From Diaphorobacter aerolatus (GTDB taxonomy: Bacteria; Pseudomonadota; Gammaproteobacteria; Burkholderiales; Burkholderiaceae_C), in assembly GCF_014489535.1 (NCBI RefSeq), contig NZ_CP060783.1:434001-498000 (forward strand): a stretch of 64,000 nucleotides of DNA, in the 5' to 3' direction. Below are positions 55,532-63,948 of the stretch, piece after piece. Each line of letters opens with the position of its first letter. The first letter of the stretch is position 1. Under the pieces are notes generated by a model. That model made no database searches. It saw only the letters and a list, made by a program, of their open reading frames with translations, and was not told where the DNA came from. The translations under genes and the position numbers were made by a program.

Positions 55532-56814
55532 TCACGGTGTCGGGGTTTGCTGACGATGGCCTGAGCGGCGCGCAGCTTGTCCTTCTTGCTCATGCGCTTG
55601 CCCTTGACGCCACCGTCGTTGCCGTCCTCGTGCGGTTGGCGCGCGGGAGCGGTTTCCGTCACCGGATACTGCGGCAGCGTCAGCAACTCCAGGTCCAGTG
55701 CATTGCGTCTGGCGATCAGTTTCCAGTGTGCTTCCGTGGCGGGAGTGACGAAGCTGATCGCCACGCCGCTTTTGGCGGCCCGGCCCGTGCGGCCGATGCG
55801 ATGGGTATATTCGACGGGCGAACGCGGCAGGTCGTAGTTGATCACGAGAGGCAACTCATCCACGTGAATGCCACGTGCGGCAAGATCGGTGGTAATCAGC
55901 ACCTGCCACTGCTGATTCTTGAATTCCTGAAGCACCTGTTGACGCGCGCCCTGACTCAGGTCGCCGTGAAATGCAGTGGCGTTGATCTGGCGGTCATAGA
56001 GCTTGTTGGCCACATGTTCGGCGCTGTAGCGGCTTGCCACAAACACCAGCATGCGCTGCCCCGGATGCTGCTGTACCAGTTCATACAACAAGGCGGTGCG
56101 CTTGTTGGTGTCGAGAAGATAGGCGCGCTGCTCGATGGTCGCGTCCTGCTGATGCGTGGACGCGATCTCGATGCGCTCGTGATCCGGTCGCAGCAGGGTT
56201 GCGACCAACCCCTGAACGGCGGGCGGGAACGTGGCAGAGAGCAACAGCGTCTGGCGCTCGGCAGCCGCCGGCACGAGCGCCATCACTTGATGCAGTTCTT
56301 CTGCAAAACCGAGATCCATCAACCGATCCGCTTCATCGAGCACCCAGGTGCGAATCGTCTTGAGCTGCAAACGGCTGTGTTCCACCACGTCGAGCAGACG
56401 TCCGGGCGTGGCGATCACCATGTCAACGCCTCCGCGCAGCGCCATCAGTTGGGGATTGATCGACACCCCGCCGGTCAGCACGCCAACCTTGGGGCGCTTG
56501 CCCAGAGATTCGCCCAACTGGTAGATCAGTTCGGCAACCTGAGCCGCCAGTTCGCGCGTGGGCACGAGGATCAGCGCCTGCGTCTGCCTCGCGCCGCCCT
56601 GCCGCGTGGCCGCATCGCTCAGCATCCAGGCTTGCAGCAGCGGCAGCACATAGGCAGCGGTCTTTCCTGTGCCGGTGGGTGCGCAGGCCAGCAGGTCGCG
56701 TCCGGCCAGGACGACCGGAATGGCCTGCTGCTGAATGGCGGTCGGGGCAATCAGGCCACGGGAATGCGCGGCCTGGGCCAGCGAGGGCGCGAGGCCCAGA
56801 TCGGAAAAGGACAT
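55532..56814 (-). CDS. rhlE: DEAD-box ATP-dependent RNA helicase, RhlE-like, C-terminal frameshift
   Basis: 427 residues after repair, from MSFSDLGLAPSLAQAAHSRGLIAPTAIQQQAIPVVLAGRDLLACAPTGTGKTAAYVLPLLQ (MQYM three codons earlier is possible). All helicase motifs are present: Q motif, AxTGTGKT, PTRELAAQ, TPGRLLD, VLDEADRLMDLGF, LSATFP, VFVASR, TDLAARGIHVDELPLVINYDLPRSPVEYTHRIGRTGRA. As read the frame runs on past the terminator into the azoR antisense; adding one C at 55542-55545 gives ...SKPPTP-stop at 55532, just before the terminator, the natural end. The tail is Lys/Arg-rich. It likely works in ribosome assembly or RNA decay. Confidence 0.93.
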
Positions 56815-56920
56815 GTATTGCATTGGGCGGAACGCGCCGCCGGTTGGAGACTGAAAACGCAAGCCGCTATTGTCGGGCCTGAGTGGGCGCTGCGTGCGCG
56901 ATGCCCGGGAAGAACCCGCG

Positions 56921-57667
56921 TTATTTCAGCGCGAGCACCAGAATCGGCATCAGCAAGGCCGTGAGAATGCCATTGAGTCCCATCGCCAGCGCCGCGAAAC
57001 TCCCCGATACCGGGTTGATCTGCAATTCCCGCGCCATGCCGATGGCATGAGCGGTCAAGCCAATCGCAAAGCCACGCGCGGCCGGATCGCTGACCTTGAG
57101 CAGACGCAGCAAGGGATGCGAGATCACCGTGCCGACCACGCCGGTGATGACGACCGCCACGGCAGCCAGCGCCGGTAGGCCGCCAAACCGCTCGGCCATG
57201 GGAATCGCAATCGGCATGGTGGCCGACTTGGGCATGAGCGATGCGAGCGTCTGCCAGCTCCCACCCAGCGCCCAGGCGATGCCGACGGCGCCCATCATCG
57301 CCACCAGAGAACCCGCCAGCAGCGCGATCAGCAACGGCCTCCAGATGCGTTTGAGGCGATCAAGCTGCGCAAACAGCGGTACCGCAATCGCCACCGTCGC
57401 GGGGCCCACCCACCAACTGAGCGGTCTGGTGGCCACGGCGTAAGTGGTATAGGAGGTGCCGCTCGACCACAGCACCAGCATCACCACCAGCGAGGTCGTG
57501 GCGACCGGCACCAGCAGCGGGTTGCCGCCAAATCCGCGATACAGCTTCTGCGCGGCAAGGTAGGCAGCGAAGCTCACGCCGATCCACAGAACTGCGGCCA
57601 GCATGAAGGCATGCCAATCGGAAAACGGCTGCGGCGCGTGCGCAAGCGCCGGGAAAAGCGAGTTCAT
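56921..57667 (-). CDS. lrgB: LrgB/CidB-family membrane protein
   Basis: 248 residues from MNSLFPALAHAPQPFSDWHAFMLAAVLWIGV; earlier in-frame codons overlap lrgA. Six or seven membrane spans; the family signature is LASLMPKSATMPIAIPMAERFGGLPALAAVAVVITGVVGTVISHPLLRLLKVSDPAARGFAIGLTAHAIGMARELQ. Stop-start overlap with lrgA (57664-57667). LrgAB pairs act as holin/antiholin-like or pyruvate/organic-acid transport systems in other bacteria; which applies here is open. Confidence 0.93.
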   Translation of the reverse strand: MNSLFPALAHAPQPFSDWHAFMLAAVLWIGVSFAAYLAAQKLYRGFGGNPLLVPVATTSLVVMLVLWSSGTSYTTYAVATRPLSWWVGPATVAIAVPLFAQLDRLKRIWRPLLIALLAGSLVAMMGAVGIAWALGGSWQTLASLMPKSATMPIAIPMAERFGGLPALAAVAVVITGVVGTVISHPLLRLLKVSDPAARGFAIGLTAHAIGMARELQINPVSGSFAALAMGLNGILTALLMPILVLALK

Positions 57668-58074
57668 GCCTTGCCCTCCGTCGGCGCTGCTTCTGAATGT
57701 GCCCCGGTGTCCGTCTGGCCTGCTTGCCTGCGCAGCAAATGCTGAAGAATCACCGCAGTGACCCCCAGCGTGATCACCGCCCCCGCCACACCGGCGACCA
57801 GAAACGGCAGCCACTCCTCACGCACTCGGCCAAAGTTGTCGATCAGGCCGACGACGGCTGGTGCGAGCATCAGCATCATGTTGCGCAGCAAGCCGCCGCT
57901 GACCTTGCCAAGCGCCGCCGGAACGCGGCCAAGCACCACCAACGCCACGGTCAGGCCCACGAGACCCACGAGCGAACCAGGCACGGGCAAATTCAGCGCG
58001 CGCACCAGAAAATCGCCCGCCAGCTGAAAGACGACCAGAGCGGCAACCGACAAGGCAATGAAGAACAATGGCAC
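57664..58074 (-). CDS. lrgA: CidA/LrgA-family holin-like membrane protein
   Basis: 136 residues with four membrane spans: MPLFFIALSVAALVVFQLAGDFLVRALNLPVPGSLVGLVGLTVALVVLGRV, the LrgA motif LP(V/I)PGSLVGL, then LMLAPAVVGLIDNFGRVREEWLPFLVAGVAGAVITLGVT. A polar C-terminal tail (RRQAGQTDTGAHSEAAPTEGKA) extends into the cytoplasm. ATGA overlap with lrgB. Often controlled by a LytSR or LysR system; none is adjacent here. Confidence 0.92.
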   Translation of the reverse strand: MPLFFIALSVAALVVFQLAGDFLVRALNLPVPGSLVGLVGLTVALVVLGRVPAALGKVSGGLLRNMMLMLAPAVVGLIDNFGRVREEWLPFLVAGVAGAVITLGVTAVILQHLLRRQAGQTDTGAHSEAAPTEGKA

Positions 58075-58477
58075 GGCGTATCCACGAAAAGAAGGGAGCG
58101 GGAACGTGCGAGCTTACCCAAGAGTGTCATTCGTCGCTGGCAGTGCGAAATCAGGGGCAGATCCGCTCCCGAATGAGCCCGAAAGGATGCTAATTGCTTG
58201 GACTTTGGCGAGTCCGATGCCACGATTTGACGGCAGTTGACTGCAAATACATGCACGTTCGCAGCACCAAATTGTTGTTGCCTCTAAATACCCTACATCT
58301 ACCAGCAACTTCGCTCATCACGACGGTTTCCTGCGAGCAAAATAACCGAAGTTAGAACACGTTTTTCAGAGCAATTAAATTCACTTATGGGCGAATTCAA
58401 GGTGCGTTGGGGTCATTTGTGATCCATAGAATGAAAAGAACGAGGCCTTGCCGCCCGTGTTTCATTTTTCGACGCTC
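58075..58477. other. Divergent promoter region of lrgAB and the biotin operon
   Basis: About 400 nt, AT-rich at 58260-58390. It should hold the lrgA and bioM promoters. No BioR-type TTATnnATAA or long BirA-type palindrome (arms TTGTAAACC / GGTTTACAA) was found. Confidence 0.5.
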
Positions 58478-59227
58478 ATGCTTGCTCCTTTTTGCACCTC
58501 TTCGAACGACGCCGCTGAAAGCCTGATCAACATCACGCTCACAGACGTGGTGCTTGACCGTGGGTGCACACGGGTGTTCGACTCGCTGAACCTGACGCTG
58601 AACGAGCCACGCATTGGCTTGATCGGTGACAACGGGGCGGGAAAGACGAGCCTGCTGCGCCTCTTGTGCGGACTCGAGGTGCCACAGGCCGGGAATGTGT
58701 GCCTGACTGGCTTGAATCTTGATGAGGCGGCGCCAGCGCGTGCGTCGCTCGCGGGGCTGATGTTTCAGAACCCGGACGACCAGATCATCTTCCCCGTGGT
58801 GGTTGAGGAAATCGCGCTCTCGCTGCGCGCGCATGGCATGAAAAAACCGCAGGCGTTGCAAGCCGCGCGCGACCTGCTCGCAGAACGCGGGCTCGCAAAC
58901 TGGGCCGACCGGGCGATCAGCAGCCTGAGCCAGGGGCAGCGCCAGCATGTGTGCTGGCTGGCGCTGCTCGCCGCTCGCCCTCGCGTGCTGCTGCTCGACG
59001 AACCGTTTGCCAGCCTCGACCTCCCGGGGCAGGCGCGCCTTGCGCGCGATATTGCCAACGCACGCCAACAGGTGCTCGTCTCGACGCATCTGCTCTCGCA
59101 CGTGCGGGACTTTGCGCGCGTCATCTGGCTCGATCAGGGTCGCGTTCGCGCGGACGGACCGGGTGCCGAGGTCTGCGCGGCGTATGAGGCCGACGTCGCT
59201 TCACGCGCCGATGCGAGCGCGGACTGA
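58478..59227 (+). CDS. bioM: Biotin ECF transporter ATPase BioM
   Basis: 249 residues from MLAPFCTSSNDAAESLINITLTDVVLD; an in-frame TTG at 58448 is possible. Walker A GLIGDNGAGKTSLLRLLCGLE, Q-loop LMFQNPDDQIIF (the typical ECF-type NPDxQ), ABC signature SLSQGQRQHVCWLALLA, Walker [23 protein letters not shown] and switch STHLLSHV. The Q-loop and order before bioN-bioY mark it as the ATPase of an energy-coupling-factor biotin importer. Confidence 0.93.
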   Translation: MLAPFCTSSNDAAESLINITLTDVVLDRGCTRVFDSLNLTLNEPRIGLIGDNGAGKTSLLRLLCGLEVPQAGNVCLTGLNLDEAAPARASLAGLMFQNPDDQIIFPVVVEEIALSLRAHGMKKPQALQAARDLLAERGLANWADRAISSLSQGQRQHVCWLALLAARPRVLLLDEPFASLDLPGQARLARDIANARQQVLVSTHLLSHVRDFARVIWLDQGRVRADGPGAEVCAAYEADVASRADASAD

Positions 59228-59245
59228 GGCGCGGGATCGATCCAC

Positions 59246-59838
59246 ATGGGAAGCCTCTACAGCGACATTCCAACCTGGCTGCACCGCATTGCCGCCGGCC
59301 ACAAGCTGCTCGTGCTTGCGGTGCTCGGCGCGCTGCTGTTTCTCACCTCGTCGCCGCTCGTGCTGGCTGCTGCCGCGCTTGGCTGCGCACTGCTCTGGCT
59401 TTCGCTGGGCAGGGCCACGGCGGGGCCAGGCGCCTGCTGGTGTCGGTGCTGATCGCCGCCTTGCTGGTGGCGGCGTTCCACATCTACATGGGCAACTACA
59501 CGGTCGCGGCGGTGAGCACGCTGCGACTGGCCTGTGCCTCGGTGCTTGGCGTGGCGTTCACGGTCAGCACGCGGCCATCCGACATCGTCGACGTGCTGGA
59601 AAAGCTGCTCGCGCCACTCTCGCATCTGGGCCTGCATCCCGAGCGTCTCGCACTGCAGATTGCGTTGATGCTGCGCTTTACCGAACACTTTTTCACGCAG
59701 TGGCAAAAGCTGGCCGACGCCTACCGGCTGCGCACCGGACGACACGGTGGCTTCCGGCTGATTGCGCCACTCGCCATCCACATGCTGCATGCCTCGCGCC
59801 GCGTCGCCGACGCGCTGTGGGCGCGCCTTGGTCATTGA
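59246..59838 (+). pseudogene. bioN: Biotin ECF transporter T component BioN, one frameshift
   Basis: Start MGSLYSDIPTWLHRIAAGHKLLVLAVLGALLFLTSSPLVLAAAALGCALLW. At 59422-59425 one G is missing; repair links LGRATAGARRLLVSVLIAALLVAAFHIYMGN to the rest, 197 residues, the usual size. The conserved segment with Ala-Arg-Gly-type coupling helix appears as RPSDIVDVLEKLLAPLSHLGLHPERLALQIALMLRFTEHFFTQWQKLADAYRLR. Four or five membrane spans. It links BioM ATP hydrolysis to the substrate protein BioY. Confidence 0.88.
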
Positions 59839-59854
59839 AAACAGGAGCCCATCC

Positions 59855-60451
59855 ATGAAACCCCAAACTCTGCACACCGTCTCCCGCTCGACCGCCTCAT
59901 CGATGGCGCAGGTCGCGCTGTTCGCGGCCCTCATGGCCGTGCTCGGGCTGATTCCGAAGATCGATCTGCCGATGGGCGTGCCGATCACCGCACAGTCGCT
60001 GGGCGTGATGCTCGCGGGCGTGCTGCTCGGGCCTAAGCGCGGATTCCAGGCGATGGCGCTGTTTCTGCTGGCCGTGGCGGCGGGCCTTCCGCTGCTGTCG
60101 GGCGGACGCGGCGGCATAGGGGTGTTCATGGCCCCGTCGGCCGGCTATCTGATCGGCTACGCACCGGCTGCGTTGATCGCGGGTGCCATCATGCGCGCCG
60201 TGCCGCAACGCAGCCCGGGGGTGATTGCCGTAGGTGCATTCGTGGCGGCGCTTGTCGGTGGCCTGCTCGCGCTGCATCTGTTCGGCGTGCTCGGGCTGAT
60301 GCTGCTCGCGCACCTGTCGCTCAAGCAGGCGGTGATCGCGACCTTGGCCTTCGTGCCCGGCGATCTGATCAAGTGCGTGCTCTGCGCACTGGTCACGCAC
60401 ACCGTTGCGCGCGGTCTGCCTGATTGGCAGTTTGGCGGCCGACGTGCCTGA
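59855..60451 (+). CDS. bioY: Biotin transporter substrate-specific component BioY
   Basis: 198 residues from MKPQTLHTVSRSTASSMAQVALFAALMAVLGLIPKIDLPMGVPITAQSLGVMLAGVLLGPKRG, the standard BioY opening with the biotin-contacting VPITxQ. Later motifs are GGRGGIGVFMAPSAGYLIGYAPAALIAG and LVGGLLALHLFGVLG, then FVPGDLIKCVLCALVTHTV. Six membrane spans. It binds biotin with high affinity and works with BioMN. It is followed by an acyl-CoA ligase gene that overlaps its last codons by 8 nt. Confidence 0.97.
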   Translation: MKPQTLHTVSRSTASSMAQVALFAALMAVLGLIPKIDLPMGVPITAQSLGVMLAGVLLGPKRGFQAMALFLLAVAAGLPLLSGGRGGIGVFMAPSAGYLIGYAPAALIAGAIMRAVPQRSPGVIAVGAFVAALVGGLLALHLFGVLGLMLLAHLSLKQAVIATLAFVPGDLIKCVLCALVTHTVARGLPDWQFGGRRA

Positions 60452-61934
60452 ACCTGAAGCACACGCCCTGGCCGCCGCGCTGCACGATTTTTGGGAATTG
60501 GTGCACGGCCCGCTCGCGCACTGGGCGCGGTTGACGCCGCATGCCACGGCTTTGCGCAGCGAATCGCGCAGCCTCAGCTTTGCGCAACTGCAAGGTGAGG
60601 TCGAACTGCGCCGCGAGGCCATCATCGCGCAGCAAAAACCCGCCATGCTGCTCGTCGATGCATCTCGCGGCACGCTGGAGTGCGTGATCGAATTTCTGGC
60701 CGTCATCGCGAGTGGCAGATGCGCCGCCGTGGCAGATCCAGAATGGCCGCAGCCCGTACACGAACGCGTGCAGGCCTGCCTTCCGGACGCGCCAAGCCGG
60801 TTGCATGCGGCCACGCCACTCGCTGCCTTCTACACCGGCTTCACCTCGGGCAGCACAGGCATGCCCAAGGGGTTCATGCGCCACCACCGCTCGTGGGCGG
60901 AGAGCTTTCGCGTAGGCATTGCAGATTTCGGAGCGGTCGCCGCGCAGCGCGTGCTGGCGCCGGGGCGGATGTCGCATTCGCTGTTTCTGTTCGGCGTCAT
61001 GCACGGTCTGTGGTGCGGCGCAGGCGCCCTGGTGCAGGAGAAATTTTCGGCGCTGCGCTGCCTGCAATGGCTGGCCGAAGATGCCGCTGCGGTGCTGGTC
61101 GCCGTGCCGAGCCAGTTGCTGCTGATGCTGCAATGGGCACGGCAGCGCCGCATGGCGCCGATTCCCCGCGTAGAACTGGTCCAGATCAGCGGTGCGCGCT
61201 GGATGCGCTCGCAAACTCCTGCGCTCAAGGCGCTGTTTCCCAATGCGCGCATCGTCGAGTTCTACGGCGCGTCCGAAGCCAGCTACGTCGCGTGGATGGA
61301 TGCGGACAGCAACGCCTGCGCCACGGCGGTGGGCAGACCGTTCAGCAATGTGGAGCTTTCGATCCGCTCGGTCGAAGGTGAGGATGGCGAGAACGGCCTG
61401 ATCTACCTGCGCAGTCCCATGGTCTTCATGGACTACGTGGGCCAGCATGTGGATCGCACCGGCGTGCTGCGCGACGGCGACTGGCTGTCGGTGCGCGACA
61501 TGGGGCACGTCGATGAGCAGGGTCTGCTGCATCTGGCCGGTCGGCAAAGCCGCATGATCGTCACGCGCGGCAAGAACCTGTTTCCCGAGGAAGTTGAAAC
61601 ACTGCTGCAGGATCACCCGGCGATTGCGCGCGCCTCGCTCCAGGGCGTCGCAGACGGGCTGCGCGGCATGCAGTTGCATGCGATTTTGCAATGGCGCGAT
61701 CCTGCCAACGCCTCCCCGCCCACGGCGCAGCAACTCGCGCAGTGGCTGCACGCGCGCACCGAGGCATTCAAGCTGCCGCGCCAATGGTGGACGGCCAACG
61801 AGTCCTGGCCGCAAACCAGCAGCGGCAAGACCGATCACCGGCAGTTGGCCGACGCGCTGCAACTGGCCCTCGCGGGCGAGCCTTGCGAGATTCTTCGACC
61901 ACTGTGCGCACCCAGCACGGCGAGCGCGCCATGA
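60444..61934 (+). CDS. AMP-dependent acyl-CoA ligase-like protein in the biotin operon
   Basis: 496 residues from a GTG at 60444 that overlaps bioY by 8 nt; an in-frame codon at 60405 would overlap more. It is a long-chain/aryl acyl-CoA ligase fold. AMP-binding P-loop FYTGFTSGSTGMPKGFMRHHR (about 135-155), EFYGASEASYVAW, GDWLSVRDMGHVDEQGLLHLAGRQSRMIVTRGKNLFPEEVETLL and the catalytic Lys near QTSSGKTDHRQL. The order bioY-ligase-thiolase recalls B. subtilis yhfU-yhfT-yhfS. It probably activates an acid related to biotin or its precursor as a CoA thioester; the substrate is not proved. It overlaps the next gene (ATGA). Confidence 0.85.
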   Translation: MPEPEAHALAAALHDFWELVHGPLAHWARLTPHATALRSESRSLSFAQLQGEVELRREAIIAQQKPAMLLVDASRGTLECVIEFLAVIASGRCAAVADPEWPQPVHERVQACLPDAPSRLHAATPLAAFYTGFTSGSTGMPKGFMRHHRSWAESFRVGIADFGAVAAQRVLAPGRMSHSLFLFGVMHGLWCGAGALVQEKFSALRCLQWLAEDAAAVLVAVPSQLLLMLQWARQRRMAPIPRVELVQISGARWMRSQTPALKALFPNARIVEFYGASEASYVAWMDADSNACATAVGRPFSNVELSIRSVEGEDGENGLIYLRSPMVFMDYVGQHVDRTGVLRDGDWLSVRDMGHVDEQGLLHLAGRQSRMIVTRGKNLFPEEVETLLQDHPAIARASLQGVADGLRGMQLHAILQWRDPANASPPTAQQLAQWLHARTEAFKLPRQWWTANESWPQTSSGKTDHRQLADALQLALAGEPCEILRPLCAPSTASAP

Positions 61935-63118
61935 TGCAGCCCGCCACACCCATCATCGCGTGGGCCCGCAGCCCCGTCGCACCGATTGGCGGCGCCTTGA
62001 GCGCCCTGCTTCCACACGAGCTGGCCGCGCCGGTGCTGCGCGAGCTGCTCGCGCGCGCCGGCGTGTCGCTGCGGCACGTGGATGCGGTGGTGCTCGGCAA
62101 TGCGCTAGGCGCGGGTGGCAATCCGGCACGCATGACGGCGCTGGCCGCAGGTCTGCCGCAAAGCTGCGCAGCATTCACCGTGGATAGCCAGTGCTGCTCC
62201 GGCCTTGACGCCATCGCCATGGCCACGGGGTTGATCGCCTCGGGACAGGCCAGTGTGGTGATCGCGGGCGGCGTCGAGGCCTGGAGCCGCGCACCGATTC
62301 GCCAGACGCGTCCGATGCACGCTGATGAATCCGCACAAACCTACGAACGACCGCCCTTCGCACCCGATCCCGCGCAAGACCCGGACCTGTTGCAGGCCGC
62401 AGCCGATCACGCCTTCGCGCTAGGCATCACCCGCGCCGAGCAGGATGCATACGCGGTTGCCAGCCATGAACGCGCGCTGGCGGCCTCGCGCGATGCCACG
62501 GTGGCCGTTGCCGGGCTCGACCACGATGCCTACCCGCGCAGCATCGGGCTCGCGCGTGCCGGGCGCATGCCGATTCTTGCGAGCGCGGCAGAAGACGTTG
62601 AGCGGCGTTGCTCATTGAGCGCGCTCGACATCTCGCCCAAGGCCGATGGCGCCGCGATGGTCTTGCTGGCCTCGACGCGCTTCTGCCAGCAATGGGGAAT
62701 TGCGGCGCGCACGCATTGGCTGGTAGGGGCGAGCCTCGGAAGCGCGCCCGCCATGCCGTTGACCGCTGCTGCGGCGGCGGCAACCAGAGCACTTGCGCTG
62801 CCAGCCGCCAGCTTGCCGGAAACGTCGATGACCGCCCGCGACATGCATGCCATCGAGCTGCACGATGCGTTTGCCGCGCAGGGTCTTTCGTTCTGCCGGA
62901 GCCTCGGCATTGCGCCGGATCGCATCAACGCGAGCGGCGGCGGTCTGGCGCGCGGCCATCCGATAGGCGCGTCGGGTGCGGTTGCTCTCGTGAGCCTGTT
63001 GGGCACACTGCAGCAGCAGACCGCCAACTCCCATCACAAAGCCCTGGGCCTTGCCGCCATCGCCGCTGCCGGCGGGCTGGGATCGGCCTGCATCGTGCAG
63101 ATGGACGGCGCGTCATGA
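61931..63118 (+). CDS. Thiolase-like protein lacking the second catalytic Cys, biotin operon
   Basis: 395 residues from MMQPATPIIAWARSPVAPIGGALSALLPHELAAPVLRELL. The nucleophilic Cys is in TVDSQCCSGLDAIAMATGL (about 89-90), the acid/base His in GGLARGHPIGASGAVAL (about 348), and an NEAFA-like LHDAFAAQGLSF. The C-terminal motif CxGGGxG of acetyltransferases reads AAAGGLG here, so the second cysteine is replaced by Ala. Thiolytic activity may be altered or absent. Overlaps the ligase stop and the nitroreductase start (ATGA at both ends), the fourth to sixth genes of one operon with bioMNY. Confidence 0.87.
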   Translation: MMQPATPIIAWARSPVAPIGGALSALLPHELAAPVLRELLARAGVSLRHVDAVVLGNALGAGGNPARMTALAAGLPQSCAAFTVDSQCCSGLDAIAMATGLIASGQASVVIAGGVEAWSRAPIRQTRPMHADESAQTYERPPFAPDPAQDPDLLQAAADHAFALGITRAEQDAYAVASHERALAASRDATVAVAGLDHDAYPRSIGLARAGRMPILASAAEDVERRCSLSALDISPKADGAAMVLLASTRFCQQWGIAARTHWLVGASLGSAPAMPLTAAAAAATRALALPAASLPETSMTARDMHAIELHDAFAAQGLSFCRSLGIAPDRINASGGGLARGHPIGASGAVALVSLLGTLQQQTANSHHKALGLAAIAAAGGLGSACIVQMDGAS

Positions 63119-63840
63119 AGAATGCGGAACCCGTCGCGAGCCATGACCTGAGCGCGGCGCTTGGCTTTCTGCACGACCGCCGCTCGGTGCGCGCCTACAC
63201 CGCTCGCGACGTGCCGCAGGCGTTGCTCGCGCAATTGCTGTGTGCCGCGCGTGCGGCACCGAGTGGAGCCAATCTGCAACCCGGCAGGTTCATTCAGGTG
63301 AGCGGCACCGCGCGCGAGACACTGAGCAATGCGTTGATCCACCGCGTGCGCGGCGGGCACGAGGAGCGCGAGGACTATGGCTACTTTCCTCGCCCCATGC
63401 CGATGCTGTTGCGCAAACGCCAGGTGGCCGCAGCGCAGGCCTTGTATGGCGCGCTCGGCATTGCGCGTGGCGACGAGGCTGGGCGGGCCGCGCAATTCGA
63501 GCGCAACTACCGCTTCTTCGACGCCCCGGTTGCGCTCGTCGTGACGATTGATGCCGCGTTCGGCGCGGGCGGCTACATGGATCTGGGAATGGCGCTGCAC
63601 GGACTGCAGCTCGCCGCCTCGGCCGTCGGCATGGGCAGTTGCGCGATCGGCGCACTCGCCTCGCATGCCGACACCGTGCGCCGGGTCCTCGATCTGCCCG
63701 AGGACCAGCACATCGTATGCGGCGTGGCGCTCGGCTGGCCCGACGGCGACGCACCGGTCAACCAGACTTTCACCGAACGCGCGCCCTTGCACACCTGGTT
63801 CGACGTTCGCGACGGGTTGCCGCCTGCGTCCCCCGAGTGA
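63115..63840 (+). CDS. Nitroreductase-family FMN oxidoreductase, biotin operon
   Basis: 241 residues from MKNAEPVASHDLSAALGFLHDRRSVRAYTARDVPQALLAQLLCAARAAPSGANLQPGRFIQVSG. The FMN-contacting RRSVRAYT and SGANLQPGRF, the AAxAxG segment LAASAVGMGSCAIGALASHADTVRRVLDLPEDQHIVCGVALGWPDGDAPVNQ are standard nitroreductase-fold features; it lacks the BluB lid signature that I know. Reduces quinones, enones or nitro groups with NAD(P)H in relatives. Coupled by ATGA to the thiolase gene. In this operon it may reduce a double bond or sulfoxide in a biotin-like acid (inference). Confidence 0.85.
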   Translation: MKNAEPVASHDLSAALGFLHDRRSVRAYTARDVPQALLAQLLCAARAAPSGANLQPGRFIQVSGTARETLSNALIHRVRGGHEEREDYGYFPRPMPMLLRKRQVAAAQALYGALGIARGDEAGRAAQFERNYRFFDAPVALVVTIDAAFGAGGYMDLGMALHGLQLAASAVGMGSCAIGALASHADTVRRVLDLPEDQHIVCGVALGWPDGDAPVNQTFTERAPLHTWFDVRDGLPPASPE

Positions 63841-63948
63841 TCAGACCCTGCGCCTTGCGTCCCATCCCAAGACTGCACGATGCGATCCCGTGCGTGGTGT
63901 GAACAGGCCCAGGAACTGACTATTGCATTCCGCTCATGGGCATCCCGC

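Noticed and set aside
58240..58477. BirA- or BioR-type operator upstream of bioM.
   Set aside because: No TTATnnATAA or TTGTAAACC/GGTTTACAA pair could be found by eye.
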